Below, one piece after another: positions 8,901-15,327 of a DNA stretch of 15,327 bases. Position 1 is the stretch's first letter. Each line of letters opens with the position of its first letter. The notes under the pieces are model-generated. The model was not told where the DNA came from. It saw only the letters and a list, made by a program, of their open reading frames with translations, and ran no database searches. The stretch is from positions 1 to 15,327 of the forward strand of contig DAOUOU010000052.1 in the NCBI GenBank assembly GCA_030626465.1. Direction: 5' to 3'. The stretch is from Bacteroidales bacterium. Lineage in GTDB: Bacteria > Bacteroidota > Bacteroidia > Bacteroidales > UBA10428. The translations under genes and the position numbers were made by a program.

Positions 8901-9427
8901 TCCCCACCCATAAAGACATACAGGTTTTTTTCCTGGAGCTCCTTAGCAATTTCAACAGCAATCTTGTTTGAGGGAGCAGCACCTGTAATGGCAGCAAATC
9001 CCGGAGCAGTGCCATCAACAAATTCAATTCCTCGTTCACGCATGATCACATCATTCGCTGCTCCAAGCCAAATACCATTAACTGGATCAGGTCCGGTTAC
9101 ATATTTGCAGGCTTCAATCACTTCGCATGAAAAAAGTGCTGCTACACCGGCATCAAGTGTATTTCCCAGGTAAGGTAACCATACATCGGCAGATGGTCTG
9201 AGTGGCAGTAATTCTTTAGCCTGAATCAATATTTTGCGCAAATCACCAAGGGTTTTGACCTTTTCGCCTGTGAATGAATATATGACCGGCAGGAAATAGG
9301 CTGTACCGGGAAAACCAACCTCTTGATCCTCTCCTTTTGATTGAATGGCTTTGTCGAGGTTTGTTTCAGCCTGAGTTACCCACTGTATTGCACCATCTAT
9401 AGCGCTATCGCATATTACTTTAGACAT
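5915..9427 (-). CDS. acsB/acsD: Acetyl-CoA synthase fused to CFeSP small subunit (AcsB-AcsD)
   Basis: One uninterrupted 1170-residue frame joins two enzymes that are normally separate. Residues 1 to about 728 are a full-length bacterial-type acetyl-CoA synthase, including the N-terminal CODH-contacting domain (VGFPGTAYFLPVI near 37-49). The A-cluster ligands are present: Cys504, Cys507, Cys516 and Cys526 for the [4Fe-4S] and bridging sites, and C593-G594-C595 for the distal nickel. Residues 730-769 are an acidic, Pro/Glu/Thr-rich linker; 770-834 a charged predicted long helix; 835-840 a GPAGPG hinge. Residues about 858-1170 are the CFeSP small subunit (AcsD/CdhD TIM barrel), with WSVTLGAT, MPFHLWEGEMPNRP, RLDGTHPE, SPIDVN, DPMTGAVGYGIEY, ERIRL and DILIMYNPEA. 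It overlaps acsA by one base and is preceded by a strong Shine-Dalgarno. It should condense CO, methyl and CoA while carrying half of its methyl donor. Frame and motifs are intact throughout, so I see a real fusion and no frameshift. Confidence 0.95.
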   Translation of the reverse strand: MSKVICDSAIDGAIQWVTQAETNLDKAIQSKGEDQEVGFPGTAYFLPVIYSFTGEKVKTLGDLRKILIQAKELLPLRPSADVWLPYLGNTLDAGVAALFSCEVIEACKYVTGPDPVNGIWLGAANDVIMRERGIEFVDGTAPGFAAITGAAPSNKIAVEIAKELQEKNLYVFMGGDTNGKQFAEQLAEEGIQLGWETRLVPFGKDVSALIYALGFANRAALSFGGIKPGDFKGNLKYNKDRIFAFVLAFGEVTPEKYAAAAGAINYGFPVIADTDIPEILPTGVCTYEHVVSNVPYESMVEKALEVRGCKIKITKVPIPVAYGPAFEGERIRKTDVHIEYGGNKTRAFEFVTSVALDEINDGDIDIIGPEIDSVEEGSALPLSIWVEVAGRKMQPDFEPILERQIHHLLNGAEGIWHMGQRDIMWTRISKSGFANGLRLKHYGEILHAKLLSEYPAIVDKVKVTLIADQKEVDKRLAIARKVYDERNRRLESMTDESVDTFYSCLLCQSFAPDHVCIITPERLGLCGAYNWLDGKAAFEIDKTGPNQPVIKGKCLDPKRGIWQGIDEYVFKNSHKAIKSFSAYSIMNNPMTSCGCFEAICAYVPELNGVMVVNREFQDDTPVGMSFSTLAGNVGGGQQTPGFIGVGKVFLTSKKFLFTEGGFKRLVWMPKELKELLAPDLIKRFEEQGVPDLLDKIADETVGTETDVIKVFMEKVKHPALDMDDMAIYAEDRTSDTTDPVSEQPEKEQEEHSADKPVDTKPADHEKPVSADLIEELKKQITKEVTEQLRTDITQEVAREIINTLSNQFLDVSASVIDKKEKVEQIKEEVITSVKGPAGPGAKEKLSGVTAFTIPKEKCEVPVWSVTLGATKKEGGTHGKTYTIGGAACMPFHLWEGEMPNRPLVAMEVFDIVSAKYPAVLKNIYGDLVDNPAKMAQACVEKYNADIISVRLDGTHPERGNRSEEESVKLVKSVLDAVEVPLIITGHNNYEKNNKVMKAIAQAFAGENLLLNWIEQDNYKTIAGAALAYGHNIVSQSPIDVNIGKQLNILLTNMDIKPEQIVMDPMTGAVGYGIEYCYSVMERIRLTGINGDKMLAGPMIVSPGQECAKIKESKATESEFPVWGDLEKRAAAWELTTATNLLYAGADILIMYNPEAAMALKRTIFKLMDTK

Positions 9428-11370
9428 TATAATTCCCTCCTGTCTTTCATATCAAACAATTTTCTTTCAATGTTTTTATCGATCCCAAGATTTTTCCTGG
9501 CTTCGTTTATTATAGCAATGATTTTTTTGCTTGCCTGGATTGGATCAGCTTCGTAATGGAAAGAAGCACCAAAAAGATTTTTAGTCTCGTTGTGCAGAAA
9601 ATTTGAGACATTCTCAGACCCGGAAACATGAAAAGGTTGTCCTAGTACAACATCAACTCCCGATGCCACAAAGTAACAACCAATAGCCACTGCTTTCTCG
9701 CTCATCCATTCGGGAGCAACACCTACAGCCGGCAATTGGGATATAGTATCTCCCAGACCTCCTTCGTTCACAACCTCGGTAGCTGCTTCAAGTATTCTCG
9801 AATTATCAACACAGCTTCCCATATGAAGTACAGGTGGTATTCCCACAGCTTCGCAAACTTCGCGTAAACCTTTTCCGGCTTTTTCGAGTGCAGCTTCAGG
9901 TCTTAGCATTCCCTCCTTACCCGACGCAATAGCAGCACATCCTGTCTTCAGAATAAGCATATCCTGTTTAAGTAATTCACGGGTTAATACATTAATGTAT
10001 TCATCTACTTTTCCTTTTGGATTTGTGCAACCAACAATACCCACAATACCTTTAATACGACCAGAGATAATAGCATCGTTCAGAGGCCGGAAAGATGCAC
10101 GATATCGCCCTCCAAGCATATATTTAATTGCTTCGACACTAAATCCTGCTACAAGCGGTGATGAAATATCGGGTATGGTTACTTTTTCAGGAGACCTGTT
10201 CTTATAATTATCAATTGCCATTTTTAGAAGTGCTTTTGCTGATGCTAATGCATTATCTTCATCGAAAGGCATATGTATGGCACCTTCTGTCATGGCAATA
10301 TCGGTAGTTGAAACGATTTCTGTATGATATGACTTAGCTACTTCGGGCAAACTGGGCATACAACATTGCACATCGATAATCATCATTTCAACAGCCCCTG
10401 TAATGATAGCGAGTTCCTGTTGCAAAAAGCTACCGGCCAGAGGTATACCATGCCTCATCAATATTTCATTGGCTGTACAACATATTCCGGAAAGCTGAAC
10501 TCCCTTAACACCTGCTGCTTTTGCATATTTCCTTATATCCGGATCGTTAATGGATATCGCCAGCATCTCTGAAAGTTCCGGTTCGTGCCCATGGACTATA
10601 ATATTGGGTTTGTCTTTACTGAGTATTCCCAGGTTAGCAGCACTCCTTACCGGCGAAGGTGTTCCGAATAGAATGTCAGAAACAATCATTGCAATTCTGG
10701 AACCTCCCCATCCATCAGCCAGGGAAGTTTTGAATGCATTAAGAAGGATGTTTCTGTAACTATGGTCCACACCTATATGGGTACGGTGCATCGCTTCGAC
10801 AATTACCCTGTCAATTCCCAGGGGTTCAATGTTGTTGGTTTTCCAAATGCCTTGCTGGGTAAGAGGTGCAAGTTTTAGTGTTTTGAGTTTTTCTTCCTGC
10901 GAGGTAAATTCATCCAGAAGCAAGTTTGCCAGATCGAGAGCAATTTCTTCGTCTGTTTTGTTTTCGATTGGAATGTGAAAATCATTTGCTGCCCTGTATA
11001 ATGCCTGCTTGTCTTTGATTTCATAGCCCCCGCCTTTCCCTTCTGCTATTTTTTTTAATCGCAGAACAAGATGGCGACCATGATCGGAATGTGCTGCAGT
11101 ACCGCTGACAACTTCGCGAAGATAGTTCCTTGCGACAATTGTATCGGCATCGGCACCACAAATTCCTCTTGGTGCTTTGGGAGTAATCCGACAGGGACCC
11201 ATATGACAAATGCGGCAACACACCCCTGTTGTGCCAAATTTACACTGGTTTTTCTGAGTATCATACCTTGCAAAACAAGTATCGATAGATTCCCTATTTG
11301 CTTTTTCCAGCATCTCAAGCGAAGCCTGATCGTATACCAGTTGGTCTATTTGTAATCCTTCCTTTTCCAT
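9427..11370 (-). CDS. acsA: Anaerobic Ni-Fe carbon monoxide dehydrogenase AcsA/CooS
   Basis: This 647-residue Ni-Fe CO dehydrogenase interconverts CO2 and CO; as part of the CODH/ACS complex it feeds CO through a tunnel to the A-cluster. The N-terminal cysteines fit the D-cluster (Cys43, Cys51) and B-cluster (Cys52, Cys55, Cys60, Cys71; CCRICHMGPC). C-cluster ligands are recognisable: His262 in VHGHEP, the GICC pair (297-298), the VQCC pair (336-337), Cys448 in VGCTN, Cys478 in TGCAA and Cys520 in GSCVDN. Length is usual for bacterial CODH. It follows the second CooC-type gene by 44 nt and overlaps the acetyl-CoA synthase gene by one base, which marks it as the ACS-partner form and not a stand-alone CO oxidiser. 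The start at 11370 gives MEKEGLQIDQ and has no Shine-Dalgarno. Confidence 0.96.
   Translation of the reverse strand: MEKEGLQIDQLVYDQASLEMLEKANRESIDTCFARYDTQKNQCKFGTTGVCCRICHMGPCRITPKAPRGICGADADTIVARNYLREVVSGTAAHSDHGRHLVLRLKKIAEGKGGGYEIKDKQALYRAANDFHIPIENKTDEEIALDLANLLLDEFTSQEEKLKTLKLAPLTQQGIWKTNNIEPLGIDRVIVEAMHRTHIGVDHSYRNILLNAFKTSLADGWGGSRIAMIVSDILFGTPSPVRSAANLGILSKDKPNIIVHGHEPELSEMLAISINDPDIRKYAKAAGVKGVQLSGICCTANEILMRHGIPLAGSFLQQELAIITGAVEMMIIDVQCCMPSLPEVAKSYHTEIVSTTDIAMTEGAIHMPFDEDNALASAKALLKMAIDNYKNRSPEKVTIPDISSPLVAGFSVEAIKYMLGGRYRASFRPLNDAIISGRIKGIVGIVGCTNPKGKVDEYINVLTRELLKQDMLILKTGCAAIASGKEGMLRPEAALEKAGKGLREVCEAVGIPPVLHMGSCVDNSRILEAATEVVNEGGLGDTISQLPAVGVAPEWMSEKAVAIGCYFVASGVDVVLGQPFHVSGSENVSNFLHNETKNLFGASFHYEADPIQASKKIIAIINEARKNLGIDKNIERKLFDMKDRREL
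9436..9441 (-). promoter_or_regulatory. Strong Shine-Dalgarno for the acsB/acsD fusion, inside acsA
   Basis: On the minus strand AGGAGG lies within the last codons of acsA, 8 nt before the ATG of the fusion gene. The acsA stop and the next start share one base (TAATG). This fixes the start at 9427 and points to translational coupling. It is the only clear Shine-Dalgarno I see in front of a gene in this window. Confidence 0.8.
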
Positions 11371-11414
11371 TTATTCAAAGATCTTTTCTGTAAAATACCA
11401 AAATTGTATTGTAT

Positions 11415-12176
11415 CTAAAGCTCAAGCTTTTCTAATAATTCATCTATTTTTTTAATCGTCGGATTGTTATCAGATAATTCACTGATCACCTGACTTTTTT
11501 CGGACAATTCAATCAATTCACTATCGTCCGGTAAATTGATTAGAATATCAGCATTCGATGCTTTTTGTAATTCATTAGCAGATTCAGGAAGATGATCCTT
11601 TCTGTTCCTGTTTACAATGAGTACAAGTTTTTTATATACAATGCCCATCTCGTGCGATAATTCATACAGTCGTTTTACCGTTTCCAAACCTCTGTTCGAC
11701 GGATCACTCACGATAATCAATACATCAACTTCCTGAACAATCCTTCTTGAAAGGTTTTCCAGTCCTGCTTCGTTATCCAACACGATGTATGGGTAATTGA
11801 CTGATATCTCACTGATAACAGCTTTTAACACATTATTTGCATAACAGTAACACCCAGGCCCCTCAGACCTTCCCATGGCAATGAGATCAAAGTCTTTCGC
11901 TTCAATAAGACTTTCCGCAATTTTCATCTCAAGCAATTCCTGTTTGGAAACACCTGCTGCCATTCCCTGGCCGGCAACTTCTCGCGCTTCTTCGCGAACC
12001 CGGCCTACGGTTTTTTCTGCTTTAACACCCAGCATAGCATCGAGACAAGTATTTGGATCAGCATCAATGGCTAATACAGGTACTCGTCCTCTTTTTATTA
12101 ACCGGTTAACAATCAATGCTGAAATTGTTGTTTTGCCAACCCCTCCTTTCCCTGTTATTGCAATGAAATGGCCCAT
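11415..12176 (-). CDS. CooC-type nickel-insertion ATPase (CYCYANN subtype)
   Basis: A MinD/ParA-like P-loop ATPase of the CooC group, 253 residues, implicated in nickel insertion into CODH or ACS. It has a deviant Walker A GKGGVGKTT (9-17), AIDADPN (36-42), and the metal-binding C-x-C of CooC proteins as GPGCYCYANN (106-115), followed by DNEAGLENLSRR (134-145). In CooC the C-x-C pair holds one Ni or Zn across the dimer interface. This version lacks the CPEN sequence of classical CooC/AcsF and forms a different subgroup from its neighbour. It starts 14 nt after the other ATPase gene and ends 44 nt before acsA. Which nickel enzyme it serves, CODH or ACS, cannot be decided here. Confidence 0.88.
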   Translation of the reverse strand: MGHFIAITGKGGVGKTTISALIVNRLIKRGRVPVLAIDADPNTCLDAMLGVKAEKTVGRVREEAREVAGQGMAAGVSKQELLEMKIAESLIEAKDFDLIAMGRSEGPGCYCYANNVLKAVISEISVNYPYIVLDNEAGLENLSRRIVQEVDVLIIVSDPSNRGLETVKRLYELSHEMGIVYKKLVLIVNRNRKDHLPESANELQKASNADILINLPDDSELIELSEKSQVISELSDNNPTIKKIDELLEKLEL

Positions 12177-12190
12177 TTATTGAGTATTTG

Positions 12191-12961
12191 TTATCCTTTA
12201 ATTTTATGCAAAATATCATTAAATAATTTCAGTAAATCTTCACTGATATTATCCAGTACTGATTGCCCGGTTCTGTCTGTCAGTTTTAGTTCTTCAGAAA
12301 ATGGAATTATTCCTATCAGTTCCGATTCGGGAATAGCAGATCGAATCAGTTCCTCATCAGACCGATCGAATATTTTATTGGCAACAAATAAAATCGTTGA
12401 GACCCCAATTTCCCAGGCCATGGTTTTAATTTTTTTGGCTGTATCGATGGAACGCTGACCCGGTTCAATTACAACAATCATCTTATCTACACCTCTTGCC
12501 GTTGCCCGTCCAAGATGCTCAATCCCTGCTTCCATGTCCATAACCAAAATTTCATCTTTGTACAAAATGAGATCGGTAACAAGCGATCGTATCAATACAT
12601 TCTCCGGACATGCACAACCCCCTCCACCACGATCAACCGCACCCAGTACCAATAAGTTAACCCCATGAATATCAATAGCATATTTACCGCTTATATCGGA
12701 TACTTCAGGATTAAGTTTAAAAATTTGGCCGTATTGTTTCACTTTTGCACCTGTGCGCTCTTCAATCAATGCCACCTGTTCGGATATAGGCACAATTTGT
12801 TTCAATTGAATTTCAGATGCACCTAAAGCTGAAGCAAGATTTGCATCTTCATCAGCATCAATAGCCAGTACTTTTTCCCCACTGCGTGTCAACAGCAACG
12901 ATATGGCTGCAGAAAGTGTCGATTTTCCAACCCCGCCTTTTCCTGAGATCGCTATTTTCAC
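12191..12961 (-). CDS. cooC: CooC/AcsF-type nickel-insertion ATPase (CACPEN subtype)
   Basis: A 256-residue P-loop ATPase of the classical CooC/AcsF subgroup. Visible landmarks are Walker A GKGGVGKST (7-15), AIDADEDAN (33-41), the family stretch LIEERTGAK (65-73), the metal site GGGGCACPEN (112-121, Cys116 and Cys118) and DMEAGIEHLGR (142-152). Family members couple ATP-driven dimer changes to loading Ni into the CODH C-cluster (CooC) or the ACS A-cluster (AcsF). The sequence alone does not separate these two roles, so the symbol is provisional. It is preceded by a 156-nt gap, the largest inside the cluster, which may contain a second promoter, and followed after 14 nt by its paralogue. Confidence 0.9.
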   Translation of the reverse strand: MKIAISGKGGVGKSTLSAAISLLLTRSGEKVLAIDADEDANLASALGASEIQLKQIVPISEQVALIEERTGAKVKQYGQIFKLNPEVSDISGKYAIDIHGVNLLVLGAVDRGGGGCACPENVLIRSLVTDLILYKDEILVMDMEAGIEHLGRATARGVDKMIVVIEPGQRSIDTAKKIKTMAWEIGVSTILFVANKIFDRSDEELIRSAIPESELIGIIPFSEELKLTDRTGQSVLDNISEDLLKLFNDILHKIKG

Positions 12962-13117
12962 TTGAGAATTCTTGGTTATTTATTCATCTTCATCAACATA
13001 CATACATCAAAATGAGAGCTGTTATTGAAACATTGTTTGGAGTCCTTATATTTATTTCCTATGGTGAGCTCACAAGCCCGGTTCATATCTCTTTTGAGTA
13101 TGTAGTTTATAAGGATT
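12962..13117. other. Internal intergenic gap with 10-bp palindrome
   Basis: This 156-nt spacer between the MesB-like gene and cooC is the longest in the operon. It contains a perfect 10-bp palindrome, GTGAGCTCAC (13064-13073), which could be a regulator site or occur by chance. I could not find a convincing Bacteroidota promoter (TAnnTTTG with upstream TTTG) or a terminator hairpin with U-tract. The gap leaves open whether cooC-acsABCDV can be transcribed separately from the two methyltransferase genes. Confidence 0.35.
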
Positions 13118-14188
13118 TTATTTGAAATACTTCTCTTTCATTCTTTTTGATAGCAAATCGGTAATTTCAAATACTTTCCTGGCATCAGCAACTTCCATTG
13201 AACCAGTTCCACAAGATGGAGTTATGATAGCCTGTTCCATAATAAGCTGCTTGTCGATACCTTTGGAAGCCAGGTTATCCATCACTTTTTCAAGTTGCGT
13301 TTCAAGACTCTCTACTGGTTGTTCCCTTATGGCAACCGAAGTGGGCACAATACCCCAGGCTAATATTTTTCCGGCTTCAAGATGATTCTTCACATGGTCT
13401 GAATAAATAGCGATGGTATCACCATATTCAAAAGCATCAAAGTTGACTATGTCTGCGCCGGCATCCATCAGAATACTCCATTCGGTGTTGCCGCAGCAAT
13501 GAATTCCTGCCAATGCATTATCAGTATGCACAGCCTCAACAACTTCATTAAGCATAGCAACCACATCTTCTCTTTTTACTGACACATAGGTAGAACTTCC
13601 AAAGGCAGAAAGGATGGGCTCATCTATAAAACATATGATGTTATCTGCATAGGATTTAAACTTTTGAATTTGCCACCTGCACTTCATAGCAAGTGCTTTG
13701 ACTACCACATCCCTGAATTCATCGTTATAATAAATTGCCCTTTTGTTCTCATCGACAATGGTCAGTGCAAAACTGCATGGCCCGGTGGTTTGAACTTTCA
13801 ACCATGGCAATTTACTGTTCATGGTTTTAAGCCGCTTTTCCAGTGCATATATTCCTTTTGAGAAATCAGGTGATATTGCCATGGCACTGCAGTCACCGTT
13901 CCCTTCATCAGGATCCATTGCCATCAGGTACGATTCATAAAATGTAGCCAATTCTTCGGAATAATCTCCCGAAGTATCGAAATACATCCTTCCCTTCTCC
14001 CTGTCAATTACTATGCGAGGCATTCCTTCGGAGTATTGAATTTCCATCTGTTCATTAAGTCCGTAATGCGAAAGTTGCGGCCATATAGGTGCATCCAGAG
14101 TAGAGAAAGACAGATCTATTGCCTCCTCGGAATTATCCAATGGCATACTTCCGATTGCAGATGATAAAAATTTAGGTTTAAAAGTCAT
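13118..14188 (-). CDS. mesB: MesB-like core methionine synthase (MetE/UROD superfamily)
   Basis: This 356-residue protein is a single MetE C-terminal-type barrel without the folate-binding N-terminal half. Zinc-site landmarks are HCCGNTEW (His230, Cys231/232), the DEP acid (Glu190 in CFIDEP) and ITPSCGTGS (Cys326). The N-terminus has the family look, with AIGSMP (11-16) and WPQLSHYGL (36-44). Published work on core methionine synthases defines MesB as the type found in anaerobes with the Wood-Ljungdahl pathway, and predicts that it takes methyl from the corrinoid iron-sulfur protein to make methionine from homocysteine. Location in an acs operon fits that. Its start is 13 nt after the homocysteine-methyltransferase gene. 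An alternative is another UROD/MetE-like corrinoid methyltransferase. Family placement is firm; the MesB subtype is moderately supported. Confidence 0.65.
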   Translation of the reverse strand: MTFKPKFLSSAIGSMPLDNSEEAIDLSFSTLDAPIWPQLSHYGLNEQMEIQYSEGMPRIVIDREKGRMYFDTSGDYSEELATFYESYLMAMDPDEGNGDCSAMAISPDFSKGIYALEKRLKTMNSKLPWLKVQTTGPCSFALTIVDENKRAIYYNDEFRDVVVKALAMKCRWQIQKFKSYADNIICFIDEPILSAFGSSTYVSVKREDVVAMLNEVVEAVHTDNALAGIHCCGNTEWSILMDAGADIVNFDAFEYGDTIAIYSDHVKNHLEAGKILAWGIVPTSVAIREQPVESLETQLEKVMDNLASKGIDKQLIMEQAIITPSCGTGSMEVADARKVFEITDLLSKRMKEKYFK

Positions 14189-14201
14189 TTTATTTATTTT
14201 T

Positions 14202-15095
14202 TTAATATGACAAGCTTTGTATTTTCTCCTTTATTGCTTTAATATGTGCCGGCGTTGTACCGCAACATCCGCCAATAATATTGGCACCGGCTTCAATTAT
14301 ACCGGGAACAAATTCTGCCATCTGCTCAGGAGTTTCGGGAAAAACGTCCTCTCCATCTACAAGAGTAGGTAAACCCGCATTGGCATGAACCAATATCGGA
14401 GTATCAGGGGCAGCATCTCTGAGTTCTTTGACAATTTCAATCATTCTTTCCATTCCATTCCCGCAATTCGTGCCAATAATATCTGCTCCTGCTGCAATGC
14501 TGGCTTTTGCTGCTTCAGTAGGCGATACACCCATCATGGTTCTGTATTCACCATCAGGTGATCTTTCATACGTAAAAGTTGATATGATTTCCAGATTTGT
14601 GTTTTCCTTCACAGCTTTAATTGCTAAAGTAGCTTCATCAATGGCACTCATGGTTTCTATACAAATTGCATCCGCTCCTCCTTTCTCCAGTGCACTAGCT
14701 TGCTCCTTAAAATTCGTATACAACTCCTCTTCTGTTACATCACCCATTACCGTCATTTTACCTGTAGGACCAATGGATGCTATAACCCAATAATCAGTTC
14801 CGGCTGCTTTGGCTGAAATATTCGCAGCTGCTTCATTGATCTTATCTACTTCATTTGCCAGGCCATAATGCTCTAATTTAAAGGCAGTTCCTCCAAAACT
14901 ATTTGTTTCAATCATATCCGAACCTGCTTGAATATAACTTCTAGCAATATCAAGAACATCATCAGGATGATCAATACACCATCTCTCGGGGCACTCCCCT
15001 GACTTTAATCCTTTTTTATGAAGAAATGTTCCCCAAGCACCATCGGAGACCAGACTTCTATTTTTTGCGACTTCAGAAATTCGTTTTTTGCTCAT
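14202..15095 (-). CDS. Homocysteine S-methyltransferase-family protein (MetH-N/BHMT-like)
   Basis: A 297-residue homocysteine S-methyltransferase (PF02574-type) TIM barrel, equivalent to the isolated first domain of MetH or to BHMT/MmuM. It has the N-terminal SDGAWGTFL (17-25), ETNSFGG (63-69), and the three zinc cysteines: Cys211 in GTNCGNG and the Cys277-Cys278 pair in GGCCGTTPAHI. Zinc activates a thiol, usually homocysteine, for methyl transfer. No B12- or folate-binding domains follow, so the methyl donor must come from another protein or a small molecule such as methylated sulfur or nitrogen compounds. It is the first gene of the visible operon, 13 nt before the MesB-like gene. Having two thiol-methylating enzymes side by side suggests linked methionine or methyl-group metabolism. 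Its donor is unassigned. Confidence 0.82.
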   Translation of the reverse strand: MSKKRISEVAKNRSLVSDGAWGTFLHKKGLKSGECPERWCIDHPDDVLDIARSYIQAGSDMIETNSFGGTAFKLEHYGLANEVDKINEAAANISAKAAGTDYWVIASIGPTGKMTVMGDVTEEELYTNFKEQASALEKGGADAICIETMSAIDEATLAIKAVKENTNLEIISTFTYERSPDGEYRTMMGVSPTEAAKASIAAGADIIGTNCGNGMERMIEIVKELRDAAPDTPILVHANAGLPTLVDGEDVFPETPEQMAEFVPGIIEAGANIIGGCCGTTPAHIKAIKEKIQSLSY

Positions 15096-15327
15096 AGTTA
15101 ATGTTTTACTATTGGGTTATTTGATGCTTACCAGAACAACGGCTGTTAAATTTATCAAGTTTAGGATTGAAATGTTAATACTATTTTGATTGATTATGAT
15201 GCAATATTGACCCTAATTGGTAATTCAGTTATAAATGAGGCAAAAAAGAACCGGGTACAGATATTCCAATCATAGTAAATTCTCTGTCTTCAATCGTTTT
15301 TAATTCTCGGGGAATTCATAAACACTT
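15096..15327. other. Upstream region of the acs operon, no gene recognised
   Basis: These 232 bases precede the first operon gene and should hold its promoter and leader. They are AT-rich, with no long open frame on either strand and no recognisable cobalamin or SAM riboswitch core. The window ends before any upstream neighbour can be identified, so the true operon start might lie further out. Confidence 0.4.

Noticed and set aside
12976..13086. 36-codon open frame on the minus strand in the spacer before cooC (begins MNRACELTIG)
   Set aside because: Short, no recognisable motif, odd Met-rich end, and AT-rich spacers give such frames by chance. Conservation would be needed to call it.
15156..15163. 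TAAACTTG on the minus strand upstream of the first operon gene, close to the Bacteroidota -7 element TAnnTTTG
   Set aside because: One mismatch and no TTTG-type -33 element at the right distance. The same octamer also occurs before the GH105 gene, so it is too weak to call.
15300..15327. Short open frame on the minus strand at the right edge ending in EFPEN-stop, perhaps the tail of an upstream gene
   Set aside because: Only eight codons are visible; all three frames end soon, so no support for a partial gene.
15096..15327. Cobalamin riboswitch upstream of a B12-dependent operon
   Set aside because: Looked for on the minus strand; no B12-box-like core or long paired structure was seen.

Overview
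The window holds a Wood-Ljungdahl carbonyl-branch operon (CO dehydrogenase/acetyl-CoA synthase plus corrinoid iron-sulfur protein) on the minus strand, flanked on its downstream side by genes of clear Bacteroidota flavour. Taxon clues are indirect. They are an outer-membrane DUF5020-type protein, a pectin-related GH105 lipoprotein, AT-rich DNA, and start sites that almost all lack a Shine-Dalgarno sequence. I infer an anaerobic member of Bacteroidota, probably from a metagenome or single-cell assembly. CODH/ACS is uncommon in that phylum.

Layout. At 1-226 there is a 66-bp perfect inverted repeat (1-66 against 161-226). It looks like a fold-back artefact at a contig end and removes the true start of the plus-strand DUF5020 gene (68-781). 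A nested inverted repeat lies between the convergent stop codons (791-847). All other genes are on the minus strand. In transcription order, right to left, they are: a homocysteine S-methyltransferase-family protein (15095-14202), a MesB/core-MetE-like methionine synthase (14188-13118), a CooC/AcsF-type ATPase (12961-12191), a second CooC-type ATPase (12176-11415), CO dehydrogenase AcsA/CooS (11370-9427), an acetyl-CoA synthase fused to the CFeSP small subunit (9427-5915), the CFeSP large subunit AcsC (5873-4533), the corrinoid-activating ferredoxin/ATPase RACo/AcsV (4507-2576), an 8-Cys zinc-ribbon-like small protein (2469-2239), a 56-residue HEAT-like small protein (2154-1984) and the GH105 lipoprotein (1941-841).

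How the genes work together. CODH interconverts CO2 and CO. CO passes to the ACS A-cluster, where it combines with a methyl group carried by the CFeSP cobalamin (AcsC plus the AcsD domain) and CoA to give acetyl-CoA, or the reverse. RACo rescues inactive Co(II) CFeSP, and the CooC-type ATPases load nickel. The MesB-like enzyme probably draws methyl groups from CFeSP to make methionine. The usual CFeSP methyltransferase AcsE and the folate methyl-branch genes are not in this window.

The most notable feature is the single 1170-residue polypeptide joining ACS to the CFeSP small subunit through an acidic linker, a predicted long helix and a Gly/Pro hinge. It physically tethers the methyl-carrier protein to the enzyme it serves. 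Other points of interest are the two small unnamed proteins at the operon tail, the lone strong Shine-Dalgarno at the acsA/acsB overlap, and methionine-synthesis genes at the head of the operon in place of acsE.
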